The notes beneath the pieces are model-generated. The model was not told where the DNA came from. It saw only the letters and a list, made by a program, of their open reading frames with translations, and did no database searches. From assembly GCF_900103345.1 (NCBI RefSeq), contig NZ_LT629702.1, positions 3,286,001 to 3,350,000 of the forward strand: a stretch of 64,000 nucleotides of DNA, in the 5' to 3' direction. The stretch is from Pseudomonas azotoformans (GTDB lineage Bacteria; Pseudomonadota; Gammaproteobacteria; Pseudomonadales; Pseudomonadaceae). Shown piece after piece: positions 33,483 through 43,360 of the stretch (the first letter of the stretch is position 1; the number at the start of each line of letters is the position of its first letter). A program made the translations under genes and the position numbers.

Positions 33483-35171
33483 TCAGGCAATATCGCGCAA
33501 CTCACGCCGCAAGATCTTGCCCACCGGCGTCATCGGCAACGAGTCGCGCAACACAATATGCTTAGGCACCTTGTACCCCGTGAAGTTGGTCTTGCAGTAC
33601 GCCTTCAACTCCTCAAGGCTCACCCCTTCGGCACGCGCCACCACGAACAGCTTCACCGCTTCCCCGGTGCGGTCATCCGGCACACCGATCACGGCGCAGT
33701 TGGCCACCGCCGGGTGGGCCATCACCACGTCTTCGATCTCGTTGGGGTACACGTTGAAACCCGAGACGATGATCAGGTCTTTCTTGCGGTCGACGATGCT
33801 GACGAAACCATCGGCATCGATCACCGCGATATCGCCAGTCTTCAGCCAGCCTTCGGCGTCCAACGCCTCGGCAGTGGCGGCCGGTTGCTGCCAGTAGCCC
33901 TTCATCACCTGCGGGCCCTTGATGCACAACTCACCGCGCTCGCCCAACGGCAACTCGTGACCTTGATCGTCGATGACTTTCATCGCCGTGCCCGGCACCG
34001 GCAGGCCCACGGTGCCCAGGCGCGACTGGCTGCCGTAGGGGTTGGTACTGGCCACCGGCGAGGTCTCGGTCAGGCCGTAGCCTTCACCGATGGAACAGCC
34101 GGTGATGGCCTTCCAGCGCTCGGCCGTGGCCTTCACCAGTGCAGTGCCGCCGGAATTGGTGATCTTGAGGTGGGAGAAGTCCAGGGTCTTGAAGTCCGGA
34201 TGGTCCATCAACGCCACAAACAGCGTGTTCAGCCCCAGCAGGCAGGAGAACCGCCACCTTTTCAGTTCCTTGATAAACCCGCCGATATCCCGCGGATTGG
34301 TGATCAACACGTTATGGTTGCCGGTCACCATCATACACATGCAGTTCGCCGTGAACGCATAGATGTGGTACAGCGGCAGCGGCGCAATCATCACCTCCTG
34401 CCCTTCCCTCACTAGCGGCTGGCCATCATCGGTGACCTGGGACATGCACGCCCGCGCCTGTTGCATGTTCGCCACCAGGTTGCCGTGGGTGAGCATCGCG
34501 CCCTTGGCCAGGCCGGTGGTGCCGCCGGTGTATTGCAGCACCGCGATGTCGTCCAGGGTCACCGGGTGGCGGGTCACGCCCAGGCCCGCGCCCATGCGCA
34601 GGGCGCGCTTGAATGACACCGCGCGCGGCAGGTTGTAGGCCGGGACCATCTTCTTGACCTTGTCGACCACCGTGTTGATCAGCCAGCCTTTGGCAGCGGG
34701 CATGAAATCGCCCATCTTGGCTTCGATCAGGTAGTCGATCTCGGTGTCGCTGCACACCTCCTGCACCCGCGAACCGAACAGGTTGAGGTAGACCAGCGCA
34801 CGCACGCCGGCGTCCTTGAACTGGTGACGCATCTCGCGCGGGGTGTACAGCGGGTTGGTGTTGACCACGATCAGCCCGGCGCGCAAAGCGCCGAACACGG
34901 CAATCGGGTAATGCAGCACGTTGGGCATCTGCACTGCGATGCGCTCGCCCGGCTTGAGGTCGGTGTGCTGTTGCAGGTAGCCGGCGAACGCAGCGCTCTG
35001 GCGCTCCAGCTCGGCGTAGGTCAGGGTGATGCCCATGTTGCTGAATGCCGGACGGTCGGCGAAGGCCTTGCAGGAGCGCTCGAAGACTTCGATCACCGAC
35101 TTGTAGGCAGAAAGGTCGATGTCGTTGGGAACGCCCGCTGCGCGTTTGTCATTCCAGAAATCAGGTTGCAT
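33483..35171 (-). CDS. fadD2: Long-chain acyl-CoA synthetase FadD2
   Basis: 562 residues, paralogue of FadD1 in tandem. Y-T-G-G-T-T-G-L-A-K-G-A-M-L-T-H, G-Y-G-L-T-E-T-S-P-V, G-W-L-K-T-G-D-I and G-K-I-L-R-R-E are all present, so both copies should be active. GAGGAC precedes the ATG. It is divergent from the lysophospholipase gene. In P. aeruginosa the two FadD paralogues differ in preferred chain length. Confidence 0.95.
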   Translation of the reverse strand: MQPDFWNDKRAAGVPNDIDLSAYKSVIEVFERSCKAFADRPAFSNMGITLTYAELERQSAAFAGYLQQHTDLKPGERIAVQMPNVLHYPIAVFGALRAGLIVVNTNPLYTPREMRHQFKDAGVRALVYLNLFGSRVQEVCSDTEIDYLIEAKMGDFMPAAKGWLINTVVDKVKKMVPAYNLPRAVSFKRALRMGAGLGVTRHPVTLDDIAVLQYTGGTTGLAKGAMLTHGNLVANMQQARACMSQVTDDGQPLVREGQEVMIAPLPLYHIYAFTANCMCMMVTGNHNVLITNPRDIGGFIKELKRWRFSCLLGLNTLFVALMDHPDFKTLDFSHLKITNSGGTALVKATAERWKAITGCSIGEGYGLTETSPVASTNPYGSQSRLGTVGLPVPGTAMKVIDDQGHELPLGERGELCIKGPQVMKGYWQQPAATAEALDAEGWLKTGDIAVIDADGFVSIVDRKKDLIIVSGFNVYPNEIEDVVMAHPAVANCAVIGVPDDRTGEAVKLFVVARAEGVSLEELKAYCKTNFTGYKVPKHIVLRDSLPMTPVGKILRRELRDIA

Positions 35172-35403
35172 TATTCTTGTCCTCTTACCTGAGTGTGTCC
35201 GGCCGCTTTCTGACTGCTATGAAAAGCGGAGCTTTGGGGACGTTAGCAGCAATAGCCAAACAGGCAAATACAGCAAACCGTGTCATTGATTGTATGAATC
35301 TTGCCGCTGACGTGTAGGCAGATGCGCCGATCCTCGGCAGATGAGCTATACACTGCAACAACCCCGAGCTGACCTTGAGCAGCCCCTGAGCAAAGGAACC
35401 GCC

Positions 35404-36348
35404 ATGAACCACAGCAGCTTCTGGCTGACCGCGAATGACCGCAGCCGCCTGTACGTCAATCAATGGATGCCCGAAGGCCCGACCAGGGCCCTGGTGATGC
35501 TGTCCCATGGCATGGCCGAGCACAGCGGGCGCTATGCGCGCCTGGCGCAAACCCTGTGCGACGCCGGCTACGGTGTGTATGCGCCGGACCAACGAGGCCA
35601 CGGCCGCACAGCCGACGAAGGCACCCTGGGCCTGTACGCCGAGCACGACGGCTGGAACAAGATAGTGGGCGACCTCGCCAGCCTCAACCAACATATGGGC
35701 CAGCAACAGCCGGGGTTGCCGATCATTCTGTTGGGCCACAGCATGGGCAGTTACATCGCCCAGGCCTATCTGCTGCACCACAGCGCCAGCCTGGATGGCG
35801 CGATTCTCAGCGGTTCGAATTACCAACCGGTGGCGCTGTACCGCGCCGCGCGGGTGATCGCCCGGGCCGAACGGCTGCGCCAGGGGGTGCGCGGGCGCAG
35901 TGCGTTGATCGAATTCCTATCGTTTGGCTCGTTCAACAAGGCGTTCAAACCCAATCGCACCGCTTTCGATTGGCTCAGTCGCGACCCGACCGAGGTGGAC
36001 AAGTACATCAACGACCCGCTGTGCGGGTTCCGCTGCACCAACCAGCTGTGGATCGACCTGCTCGGCGGCTTGCAGCAAATCAGCAAAGCGTCCAATCTCG
36101 CGCAGATCGATCCGGGCCTGCCGATCCTGGTGATGGGCGGTGAATGTGATCCGGTGAGCGAAGGCAAGCGTCTCAACAGCCTGGCCAACGCCCTGCGCGA
36201 AGCGGGCTGCCAGCACCTGCAACTGAATATCTACCCGCAGGCGCGCCATGAAGTGTTCAACGAAACCAACCGTGATGAAGTCACGGCGGATGTACTGAGC
36301 TGGCTCGACCAGGCCCTGGCCTTGCGCAGGCCTACCCGCTGCGAATAA
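35404..36348 (+). CDS. Alpha/beta hydrolase (monoacylglycerol lipase/lysophospholipase-like)
   Basis: 314 residues from the ATG at 35404, preceded by AAAGGAACC; the longer frame from 35341 is not needed. G-H-S-M-G-S is the nucleophile elbow, S-H-G-M-A-E-H-S-G-R-Y the oxyanion region typical of this group, G-E-C-D-P-V-S holds the catalytic Asp and A-R-H-E-V-F-N-E the His. No signal peptide. It probably releases fatty acids from lysolipids or monoacylglycerols for the adjacent FadD enzymes. It corresponds by position to PA3301. Confidence 0.9.
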   Translation: MNHSSFWLTANDRSRLYVNQWMPEGPTRALVMLSHGMAEHSGRYARLAQTLCDAGYGVYAPDQRGHGRTADEGTLGLYAEHDGWNKIVGDLASLNQHMGQQQPGLPIILLGHSMGSYIAQAYLLHHSASLDGAILSGSNYQPVALYRAARVIARAERLRQGVRGRSALIEFLSFGSFNKAFKPNRTAFDWLSRDPTEVDKYINDPLCGFRCTNQLWIDLLGGLQQISKASNLAQIDPGLPILVMGGECDPVSEGKRLNSLANALREAGCQHLQLNIYPQARHEVFNETNRDEVTADVLSWLDQALALRRPTRCE

Positions 36349-36405
36349 ATTTTCGATTAAAATCAGTTAGTTAAATTACCGATTAGCCACAGGATGCACG
36401 TTTAG

Positions 36406-36876
36406 ATGACCCAGGTAACCAACACCCCGTACGAAGCCCTCGAAGTCGGCCAGACCGCCAGCTACAGCAAGCTGGTGGAGGAGCGTGATATCCAGCTGTT
36501 CGCCGCCATGTCCGGTGACCACAACCCAGTGCACCTGGATGCCGAGTACGCCAAGGCGACCATGTTCAAGGAGCGTATCGCCCACGGCATGTTCAGCGGC
36601 GCCCTGATCAGCGCGGCCGTTGCCTGCGAGCTGCCCGGGCCGGGCACGATCTACATCGGCCAGCAGATGAGCTTCCAGAAGCCAGTGAAAATCGGCGACA
36701 CCCTGACCGTGCGACTGGAAATCCTCGAGAAGCTGCCGAAGTTCCGCGTGCGCATCGCCACCCGCGTGTTCAACCAGCGCGATGAGTTGGTGGTGGATGG
36801 CGAGGCGGAAATCCTGGCGCCGCGTAAGCAGCAGGTTGTGACATTGACTGAGTTGCCGCCGATCAGCATTGGCTGA
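36406..36876 (+). CDS. phaJ1: (R)-specific enoyl-CoA hydratase, MaoC family
   Basis: 156 residues, the length of P. aeruginosa PhaJ1. Hydratase-2 motif F-A-A-M-S-G-D-H-N-P-V-H-L-D with the catalytic Asp38 and His43, then F-K-E-R-I-A-H-G-M-F-S-G. It converts trans-2-enoyl-CoA to (R)-3-hydroxyacyl-CoA, linking beta-oxidation with polyhydroxyalkanoate synthesis. It lies 57 bp after the lysophospholipase gene and follows the fadD pair. Confidence 0.92.
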   Translation: MTQVTNTPYEALEVGQTASYSKLVEERDIQLFAAMSGDHNPVHLDAEYAKATMFKERIAHGMFSGALISAAVACELPGPGTIYIGQQMSFQKPVKIGDTLTVRLEILEKLPKFRVRIATRVFNQRDELVVDGEAEILAPRKQQVVTLTELPPISIG

Positions 36877-36905
36877 TAGCAATTTCAGGCTCAACACAAT
36901 ACCAA

Positions 36906-36995
36906 TGTGGGAGGGGGCTTGCCCCCGATGGCGGTTGATCAGTCAATGAATCGGTTGACTGATACTCCGCCATCGGGAGCAAGCCCCCTCCCACA
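36906..36995. repeat. REPIN (GI-type)
   Basis: GTGGGAGGGGGCTTGC and its complement (one base changed: CGGGAGCAAG) between convergent phaJ1 and the DUF2383 gene. Confidence 0.92.
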
Positions 36996-37022
36996 TTGTT
37001 TACAGCATTTACAACCCTGGGC

Positions 37023-37490
37023 TTACGACTGAGCGCGAGCCTGGTTACGCAGGGCTTTCACCTGGTCGTGGTTGCGTTGCACGCCGTGGTACTGACGCTC
37101 AACCAGGTCACGAATGCCCAGCAGGTTGTGCTTGTTGATCTTCTCGATAGCTTCCTTGTAAGCCTTCAGCGCGTGGTCTTCACCGCGCTCGGCTTCGTTC
37201 AGTACAGCCTCTTCATCTTTACCGGTGAGCATCGACTTCACGTCGACCCAGCCACGGTGCAGTGCGCCGGCAACGCTGCCGGAATCTTCCGGATCACCAC
37301 CCAGGGCACGCACGGCAGTCTTCAGCTCGGCAGCAGCGGTGGCGCAATCGGCGGAACGCTTGGCGAACAGGGCTTTGAGTTCTGGGTGCTTGATGTCTTC
37401 AGCGCACTCCTTGAAACCCTTTTGGCCGTCGATGCTGGTCTCGATCAGGTCGTTCAGTACGGAGATCGATTCTTTATTGATGTCAGTCAT
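37023..37490 (-). CDS. PA2169-family four-helix-bundle protein (DUF2383)
   Basis: 155 residues, mostly helical, ferritin-like. The N-terminus S-I-S-V-L-N-D-L-I-E-T-S-I-D-G-Q-K-G-F and the pair D-C-A-T-A-A-A-E-L and A-E-R-G-E-D-H-A-L-K-A-Y carry the Glu/His/Asp positions typical of the family. Function unknown, associated with stress responses. Cytoplasmic. Confidence 0.88.
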   Translation of the reverse strand: MTDINKESISVLNDLIETSIDGQKGFKECAEDIKHPELKALFAKRSADCATAAAELKTAVRALGGDPEDSGSVAGALHRGWVDVKSMLTGKDEEAVLNEAERGEDHALKAYKEAIEKINKHNLLGIRDLVERQYHGVQRNHDQVKALRNQARAQS

Positions 37491-37695
37491 TTTTCAATTC
37501 CTTGTACGGGTTAGAAGGTTGTCTTAATGGTTGCAGCGCCCGTGCCAGGTTTTCAAAAAACAAATTATCTATATATTTCAGTAATTTACGATTAATTGAA
37601 CCATCTGTATGTACGTTATTTGCATGATCTGTCATTTGGCCTTCATGCAGAATGCCTGTATTTTCCAAGGTCACGACTCAAACACCCGAGCCTTC

Positions 37696-37932
37696 ATGAA
37701 TCCCGAAAAACTCGAACTGCTGATCACCCGCGAAATGCCCTTCGGCAAATACAAGGGACGGATCATCGCCGACCTGCCCGGCCCCTACCTGAACTGGTTC
37801 GCCCGTGAAGGTTTCCCCCACGGCGAACTGGGCGGCTTGCTGGCGTTGATGCAGGAGATCGACAGCAACGGGTTGTCTGAATTGCTCGAACCGCTACGCG
37901 CCAAACACGGCAAACCCGCACCGCGCCATTAA
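37696..37932 (+). CDS. DUF3820 family protein
   Basis: 78 residues from the ATG at 37696. The motif M-P-F-G-K-Y-K-G-R-I-I-A-D-L-P-G-P-Y-L-N-W-F and the following G-L-L-A-L define DUF3820 (putative quorum-sensing-regulated virulence factor family). The open frame extends upstream to 37609 without a family match. Located 10 bp before the aminotransferase gene, so likely co-transcribed. Function unknown. Confidence 0.88.
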   Translation: MNPEKLELLITREMPFGKYKGRIIADLPGPYLNWFAREGFPHGELGGLLALMQEIDSNGLSELLEPLRAKHGKPAPRH

Positions 37933-37941
37933 GAGCCCCCT

Positions 37942-39123
37942 ATGCCAAGGAATGCAGACAACGAACGTCATTGGCAGGCTGTTTCCGAGCGCTATGCCCT
38001 GGAACCCGGCCCGATCAATCTGGAAAACGGTTACTTCGGTCGCATGAGCCGAACGGTGCAATCGCATTACCTGGAACAGGTTGGGTTTATCAACCGCAGT
38101 AATTCGCTGCATGTGCGCCAGCGCTTCGAACAAGGCGACAACCTCGAGATTCGTCGACAACTGGCCGAGCTGATTGATGTGGTCCCGGAGTCGGTGGCCT
38201 TTACTCGTAATGCCACCGAAGCCTTGCAGTCACTGATCCGCAACTACAACCGCCTGCAACCGGGCGACCAGGTGCTGATCAGTGACCTGGAGTACGACAC
38301 GGTCAAGGGCGCCATGCGTTGGCTGGCCGGCGTTCGTGGCGTGGAGGTGATCGAACTGTCCCACGCACACCCGGCCAGTTTCGACAGCCTGGTGCAGACG
38401 TATCTTGATGCGTTTGTGCAGTACCCACGTTTGAAACTGATGGCGCTGACCCACGTCACCCACCGCACCGGCCTGGTGATGCCCGTCGAAGCCGTCGCCC
38501 ATGCAGCGCGTGAGCACGGCGTGGACGTGATCCTCGACGGTGCCCATGCCCTGGGCCAGATCGAATTCAACCTGGCCGAACTGGGCATTCAGTTTGCCGG
38601 CTTCAACCTGCACAAATGGATCGGCGCGCCACTGACCCTGGGCTTTTTGTACATCGCCCCGGAGCGCCTGGCGGATATCGACCCGGACATGGGTGAGTTT
38701 CACTACCCCACCACCGATGTGCGTGCGCGTACGTCCTACAGCACGCCGAACTTTCCAGCGTTGATGACCTTACCGCTGGTGTTTGAAGAACATCGCCAAT
38801 TAGGCGGCGCGGCGGCAAAAGGCGCACGGGTGAATTACCTGCGGGACCTGTGGGTCAGCCAGGTGCGGGGATTGCCGGGGATTGAGGTGCTGACGCCGGA
38901 TGATCCAAGGGTGTATTGCGGGATTACGGCGTTCAAGTTCAGCGGGCGGGATCAGCAGGTGATGGTGGACAGGCTGCTCAAGGACTACAACCTGTTTGTC
39001 ACTACCCGAATCGGTGCGTCGTTCGGCACCTGTATCCGGGTGACGCCGGGGTTGGTGACCTCCGCGGCGGACATCAATACCTTGGCCAACGCGATATCCA
39101 ACTTGAATAGCAACCCCCTGTAG
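37942..39123 (+). CDS. Class V aminotransferase (isopenicillin-N-epimerase/cysteine-desulfurase-like)
   Basis: 393 residues, fold-type I PLP enzyme. The PLP lysine is in F-N-L-H-K-W-I-G-A-P-L; D-V-I-L-D-G-A-H-A-L-G-Q is the PLP-binding Asp segment and N-A-T-E-A-L the phosphate loop. Cysteine-desulfurase catalytic Cys loop features are not evident. Its stop codon TAG (39121-39123) lies inside the REPIN that follows. No signal peptide is seen. Substrate unknown. Confidence 0.88.
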   Translation: MPRNADNERHWQAVSERYALEPGPINLENGYFGRMSRTVQSHYLEQVGFINRSNSLHVRQRFEQGDNLEIRRQLAELIDVVPESVAFTRNATEALQSLIRNYNRLQPGDQVLISDLEYDTVKGAMRWLAGVRGVEVIELSHAHPASFDSLVQTYLDAFVQYPRLKLMALTHVTHRTGLVMPVEAVAHAAREHGVDVILDGAHALGQIEFNLAELGIQFAGFNLHKWIGAPLTLGFLYIAPERLADIDPDMGEFHYPTTDVRARTSYSTPNFPALMTLPLVFEEHRQLGGAAAKGARVNYLRDLWVSQVRGLPGIEVLTPDDPRVYCGITAFKFSGRDQQVMVDRLLKDYNLFVTTRIGASFGTCIRVTPGLVTSAADINTLANAISNLNSNPL

Positions 39124-39217
39124 GAGCGAGCTTGCTCGCGAAGAGCGTTAACGATGACGTGTTTATCCTGATTTAACGCGTTGTCCTTACGTTCTTCGCG
39201 AGCAAGCTCGCTCCTAC
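39120..39217. repeat. REPIN (TAGGAGCGAGCTTGCTC type)
   Basis: GTAGGAGCGAGCTTGCTCGCGAA and its complement, about 98 bp. It begins at the last base of the last sense codon of the aminotransferase and supplies its stop codon. Confidence 0.92.
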
Positions 39218-39231
39218 AGTTTTCTACAGGC

Positions 39232-39266
39232 AAAAAAAATGCGGTACACCGACCAAGTGCACCGCA
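39232..39266 (-). terminator. Intrinsic terminator after eda
   Basis: Minus strand TGCGGTGCAC/GTGTACCGCA stem with a TTGGTCG loop, followed by eight T residues, 44 bp after the eda stop. Confidence 0.85.
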
Positions 39267-39309
39267 AAAATGCCGTCAAGCACAGCAACAACGATTCAGT
39301 AAAAGCAGA

Positions 39310-39975
39310 TCAATCCAGCAGGGCCAATGCCTGCGCGGTGACTTCCTGGATGCGGGCCCAGTCGCCGTTCTTGACCCACTCCGGGTCGAGCATCCAGCTA
39401 CCGCCCACGCACATCACGTTTTTCAACGCCATGTAGTTTTTGATGTTGGCCGGGCCAACGCCGCCGGTCGGGCAGAATTTCACTTCGCCGAACGGACCGC
39501 CCAGGGCCTTGATCGCCGCCACGCCGCCGCTGACTTCCGCCGGGAACAGCTTGAAGCGGCGATAACCCAGGCCGTAGCCTTCCATGATGCCGGAAGCATT
39601 GCTGATGCCCGGCAGCAGCGGGATCGGGCTGTGTACCGAGGCTTCCAGCAGGTCACGGGTAATGCCTGGAGTGACGATGAATTGCGAGCCCGCCACTTCG
39701 GCTGCTTCGAGCATGTGACGGTCCAGCACGGTGCCGGCACCGGTGCACAGTTCAGGGCGTTGTTCGCGCAGTACCTGAATGGCCTTGAGGCCGAACTCCG
39801 AACGCAGGGTCACTTCCAGTGCGGTCAAACCGCCGGCTGCCAGGGCATCGGCCAGCGGCAGGATGTCCTGTTCGCGAGCGATGGTGATCACCGGCAGGAT
39901 CCGCGCCTTGGCGCAGAGGCTGTCGATCAAGGCAACTTTGTCCGCCATGGACACGGTCGGTTGAGGGCTTTTCAT
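39310..39975 (-). CDS. eda: KDPG aldolase
   Basis: 221 residues from the ATG at 39975 (AAGGA upstream; ATGs at 39996 and 40002 overlap pgl). A-L-E-V-T-L-R-S has the catalytic Glu, F-K-L-F-P-A-E the Schiff-base Lys, and G-P-T-G-G-V-like F-C-P-T-G-G-V the phosphate loop. It cleaves 2-keto-3-deoxy-6-phosphogluconate to pyruvate and glyceraldehyde-3-phosphate. Last gene of the zwf-pgl-eda operon, followed by a terminator. Confidence 0.95.
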   Translation of the reverse strand: MKSPQPTVSMADKVALIDSLCAKARILPVITIAREQDILPLADALAAGGLTALEVTLRSEFGLKAIQVLREQRPELCTGAGTVLDRHMLEAAEVAGSQFIVTPGITRDLLEASVHSPIPLLPGISNASGIMEGYGLGYRRFKLFPAEVSGGVAAIKALGGPFGEVKFCPTGGVGPANIKNYMALKNVMCVGGSWMLDPEWVKNGDWARIQEVTAQALALLD

Positions 39976-39992
39976 AGCGGCTGATCCTTGGC

Positions 39993-40706
39993 TCATGGGC
40001 ACCAGTAAATCTCTAATGTAGGTTGCAGAAACGCGCGAATCGGCATGGCAGCGACGTCATCACTGGCCAGCGCGGCGCTCAAGGTGGTCAATTTCGAACT
40101 GCCGGAAATCGACAGCACGGTGTAGTTCGCCGTGGCCAGCAACGCGCGACTCATGGTCAGGCGCTGGTGCGGCACGGTCGGCGCCAGCATCGGCCAGCAA
40201 CGACGGGTACCGTCGGGCTGCAAGGCTTGGCTCAGGTTCGGGCTGTCGGGAAACAGCGATGCGGTGTGGCCGTCATCGCCCATGCCCAGCACCAGCACGT
40301 CAATGGCTGGCAATTCGGCCAGCAGGCGATCGGCCTGCTCGGCAGCGTCTTCGAGGTTGGCGGCAGCGCTGTACAGGCTCAAGAACCTGGCCTTGGCCGC
40401 CGGGCCTTGCAGCAAGTGCTGCTTCAACAGGCCGGCATTGCTGTCGGCGTGTTCCACCGGCACCCAGCGCTCGTCGGCCAGGGTGATGGTGACCTTGGAC
40501 CAGTCCAGGCCCTGCTTGGCCAGGTGCTGGAAAAACGCCACGGGGCTGCGGCCACCGGACACCACCAGGGTCGCTTCGCCACGGGCACTGATGGCCGTGC
40601 GCAGTTGCTCGGCCACGTCATTGGCCAGGCCCTCCGCCAACAGCACCGGGGTACGGTACTCATGAGGGGTTACGCCCTGGGGCAGTTTCAAATCAGATAT
40701 CGCCAT
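39993..40706 (-). CDS. pgl: 6-phosphogluconolactonase
   Basis: 237 residues from the ATG at 40706, preceded by [24 protein letters not shown] and [14 protein letters not shown] are the DevB/SugarP_isomerase-family signatures. It hydrolyses 6-phosphogluconolactone. The start overlaps the 3' end of zwf by 14 bp. Confidence 0.95.
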   Translation of the reverse strand: MAISDLKLPQGVTPHEYRTPVLLAEGLANDVAEQLRTAISARGEATLVVSGGRSPVAFFQHLAKQGLDWSKVTITLADERWVPVEHADSNAGLLKQHLLQGPAAKARFLSLYSAAANLEDAAEQADRLLAELPAIDVLVLGMGDDGHTASLFPDSPNLSQALQPDGTRRCWPMLAPTVPHQRLTMSRALLATANYTVLSISGSSKLTTLSAALASDDVAAMPIRAFLQPTLEIYWCP

Positions 40707-42159
40707 ACCACGACCTCCCATCCCGCGTGATCAGTGCAATCGAGCTCATCGGCCCCCAGGACCCGGCCGCGTACGGCTTGGGCGCATCACCGGATTTCTT
40801 CCACCCGGCGATCAACTGGTCACACCACTTCCACGCGGCTTCGATTTCATCTTTGCGAACAAACAGGTTCTGATTGCCGCGCATCACTTCCAGCAACAAC
40901 CGCTCGTAGGCATCCGGGATCCGGGCGCTGCGGTAGGTGTCGGAAAAATTCAGTTGCAGCGGGCCGCTGCGCAGTTGCATGCCCTTGTCCAGGCCCTGCT
41001 CCTTGGTCATCACGCGCAAGGAAATACCTTCGTCCGGTTGCAGGCGGATGATCAGTTTGTTGCTGATCTGCAGGCGCTGCTCGGGGGCGAAGATGTAGTG
41101 GGACGGTTCCTTGAAGTGGATGACGATCTGCGACAGCTTCTGCGGCATGCGCTTGCCGGTGCGCAGGTAGAACGGCACCCCGGCCCAACGCCAGTTGCGG
41201 ATATCGGCACGCAGGGCGACGAAGGTCTCGGTGTCGCTCTGGGTGTTGGAGTTTTCTTCTTCCAGGTAACCCGGCACCGGCTTGCCGGCGCTGTAGCCGG
41301 CGATGTACTGGCCGCGTACCACCTGAGTGGTCAGGCCGTCCGGGCTGATGGGCGCCAGGGCCTTGAGCACCTTGACCTTCTCGTCGCGGATGCTGTCGGC
41401 GGACAGGTCGGCCGGCGGGTCCATGGCGATCAGGCAAAGCAGTTGCAGCAGGTGGTTCTGGATCATGTCCCGCAGCTGGCCGGCCTTGTCGAAGTAACCC
41501 CAACGGCCTTCGATACCGACCTGCTCGGCCACGGTGATTTCCACGTGGGAAATGTAGTTCTGGTTCCACTGGGTTTCGAACAGGCTGTTGGCGAAACGCA
41601 GCGCGATCAGGTTCTGGACGGTTTCTTTGCCCAGGTAGTGGTCGATGCGGTACGTGCGGTTCTCCGGGAAGAACTGCGCCACGGCGTCGTTGACCTTGCG
41701 CGAGGATTCCAGGTCCGAACCAATCGGTTTCTCCAGCACCACGCGGGTGTTGTCCGCCAGGCCGACCTTGGACAGGTTCTCGCAGATGGCGCCGTACACC
41801 GCCGCCGGGGTGGCGAAGTAGGCGATCAGGCGCTGCTCGGTACCGGCGATGTCCGCCAGGGCCACGTAGTCATCGGCCTTCAGGAAGTCAACGTGCACAT
41901 AGGTCAGGCGCGCCAGGAAGCGCTGGGTGATGGCTTCGTCCAGTTCCTTGCCGACGAACTCTCGCAATGCGTGCTCGATGTGCGCCAGGTGCTGTTGCTC
42001 GGTACCGGCTTCGCGGGCCAGGGCCAGGATGCGCGTGTCGTCGTGCAGCAGGCCGGCGCCATCGAGTTGATAGAGGGCAGGAAATAACTTGCGCAGCGCC
42101 AGATCACCCAAGGCGCCAAACAGGGCAAAGGTGCAGGGTTCTACGGTTATCGAAGGCAT
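40693..42159 (-). CDS. zwf: Glucose-6-phosphate dehydrogenase
   Basis: 488 residues. F-G-A-L-G-D-L-A near the N-terminus is the NADP motif, and R-I-D-H-Y-L-G-K-E the catalytic His/Lys region. First gene of zwf-pgl-eda; it makes 6-phosphogluconolactone, giving NADPH and feeding the Entner-Doudoroff route. The promoter region holds a HexR-type palindrome, and a CA-like leader (A-AAAGAACAAACATC) precedes the ATG. Confidence 0.96.
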   Translation of the reverse strand: MPSITVEPCTFALFGALGDLALRKLFPALYQLDGAGLLHDDTRILALAREAGTEQQHLAHIEHALREFVGKELDEAITQRFLARLTYVHVDFLKADDYVALADIAGTEQRLIAYFATPAAVYGAICENLSKVGLADNTRVVLEKPIGSDLESSRKVNDAVAQFFPENRTYRIDHYLGKETVQNLIALRFANSLFETQWNQNYISHVEITVAEQVGIEGRWGYFDKAGQLRDMIQNHLLQLLCLIAMDPPADLSADSIRDEKVKVLKALAPISPDGLTTQVVRGQYIAGYSAGKPVPGYLEEENSNTQSDTETFVALRADIRNWRWAGVPFYLRTGKRMPQKLSQIVIHFKEPSHYIFAPEQRLQISNKLIIRLQPDEGISLRVMTKEQGLDKGMQLRSGPLQLNFSDTYRSARIPDAYERLLLEVMRGNQNLFVRKDEIEAAWKWCDQLIAGWKKSGDAPKPYAAGSWGPMSSIALITRDGRSWYGDI

Positions 42160-42224
42160 GATGTTTGTTCTTTTATCAAGTTAAGCTACAAATACCTTTT
42201 TTCAAGGCATCACTCAAGGAAAAA

Positions 42225-42240
42225 TGTAGTAATAACCACA
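42225..42240. promoter_or_regulatory. HexR operator-like palindrome in zwf-hexR region
   Basis: TGTAGTAATAACCACA: six positions on each side are symmetric (TGTnGTnATnACnACA). HexR sites in Pseudomonas follow a TTGT-N7/8-ACAA pattern; this matches apart from spacing and lies 65 bp upstream of zwf. Confidence 0.7.
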
Positions 42241-42368
42241 ACATTTTCCCGAAATACGCATTCCGAGTGGTGGTGTTCAGCTACCCTCAGTAGGATAGGC
42301 CACCGCAAAAGGCCACTCGTCGATTGGTTGCCACCCTAATTTGCATCGTCGCCCGAAGGAAAGACTGA

Positions 42369-43238
42369 ATGGACCGCGTGCGAAATCTTCTGGAACAGAT
42401 CCGGAACCGCCTCGAAGAATTGAACAAGGCCGAGAAAAAAGTCGCCGAGGTCATCCTGCTCAACCCGCAGCAGGCGACCCGCTTCTCCATCGCCGCCCTT
42501 GCCCAGGCCGCCTCGGTCAGTGAACCGACGGTCAACCGTTTCTGCCGTTCGTTCGGCGTCAGCGGTTACCCTGAACTGAAATTGCAGCTGGCGCAAAGCC
42601 TGGCCAGCGGCGCGGCGTATGTCAGCCGCGCAGTGGAGGCCGATGATAACCCCGAGGCCTACACCCAGAAGATCTTTGGCAGCGCCATCGCGTCGCTCGA
42701 CAGCGCCTGCCAGGCCCTGGACCCGGCCCTGATCAGCAAGGCCGTGGACCTGTTGATCCAGGCGCGGCAGATCCACTTCTTCGGCCTGGGCGCTTCGGCC
42801 CCGGTGGCGATGGATGCGCTGCACAAGTTCTTCCGTTTCAACCTGGCGGTCACCGCCCATGCCGACGTGCTGATGCAGCGCATGATCGCCTCGGTGGCAC
42901 ACACCGGCGAGTTGTTCGTGATCATTTCCTACACCGGGCGTACCCGTGAGCTGGTGGAAGTGGCGCGTATCGCCCGTGGAAACGGCGCTTCAGTGCTGGG
43001 CGTGACCGCCGAGAACTCGCCGCTGGCCAAGGCCAGCACGGTGAGCCTGAACATTCCGCTGCCCGAAGACACCGACATCTACATGCCGATGACCTCGCGG
43101 ATCATCCAGCTTACGGTGCTGGACGTATTGGCTACCGGCATGACCTTGCGTCGCGGGGTGGATTTCCAGCCGCATTTGCGCAAGATCAAAGAGAGCTTGA
43201 ATGACAGCCGGTATCCGGTGGGGGATGAGTTCAACTGA
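42369..43238 (+). CDS. hexR: HexR, RpiR-family repressor of glucose genes
   Basis: 289 residues. N-terminal helix-turn-helix of the RpiR type (residues 1-77, [20 protein letters not shown]) and a C-terminal SIS sugar-phosphate domain (about 120-250, [11 protein letters not shown]). It is divergent from zwf; HexR represses zwf, edd and gap genes and is released by KDPG. AAGGAAAG precedes the ATG. Confidence 0.96.
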   Translation: MDRVRNLLEQIRNRLEELNKAEKKVAEVILLNPQQATRFSIAALAQAASVSEPTVNRFCRSFGVSGYPELKLQLAQSLASGAAYVSRAVEADDNPEAYTQKIFGSAIASLDSACQALDPALISKAVDLLIQARQIHFFGLGASAPVAMDALHKFFRFNLAVTAHADVLMQRMIASVAHTGELFVIISYTGRTRELVEVARIARGNGASVLGVTAENSPLAKASTVSLNIPLPEDTDIYMPMTSRIIQLTVLDVLATGMTLRRGVDFQPHLRKIKESLNDSRYPVGDEFN

Positions 43239-43268
43239 GCCAACCTTTGTGTTGGCTGTACTGACCCC

Positions 43269-43342
43269 ATCGGCGGCAAGCCCCCTCCCACACTCTGATC
43301 TGTGAATACATTCAAAATGTGGGAGGGGGCTTGCCCCCGATA
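43269..43342. repeat. Outward-facing REP pair
   Basis: A left REP (GCCCCCTCCCAC) followed by a right REP (GTGGGAGGGGGCTTGC): the opposite order to the REPINs. The two point away from each other, so they are best read as two adjacent single REPs. Between convergent hexR and the mutarotase. Confidence 0.85.
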
Positions 43343-43360
43343 GGGCCAGCAGCCACACCG

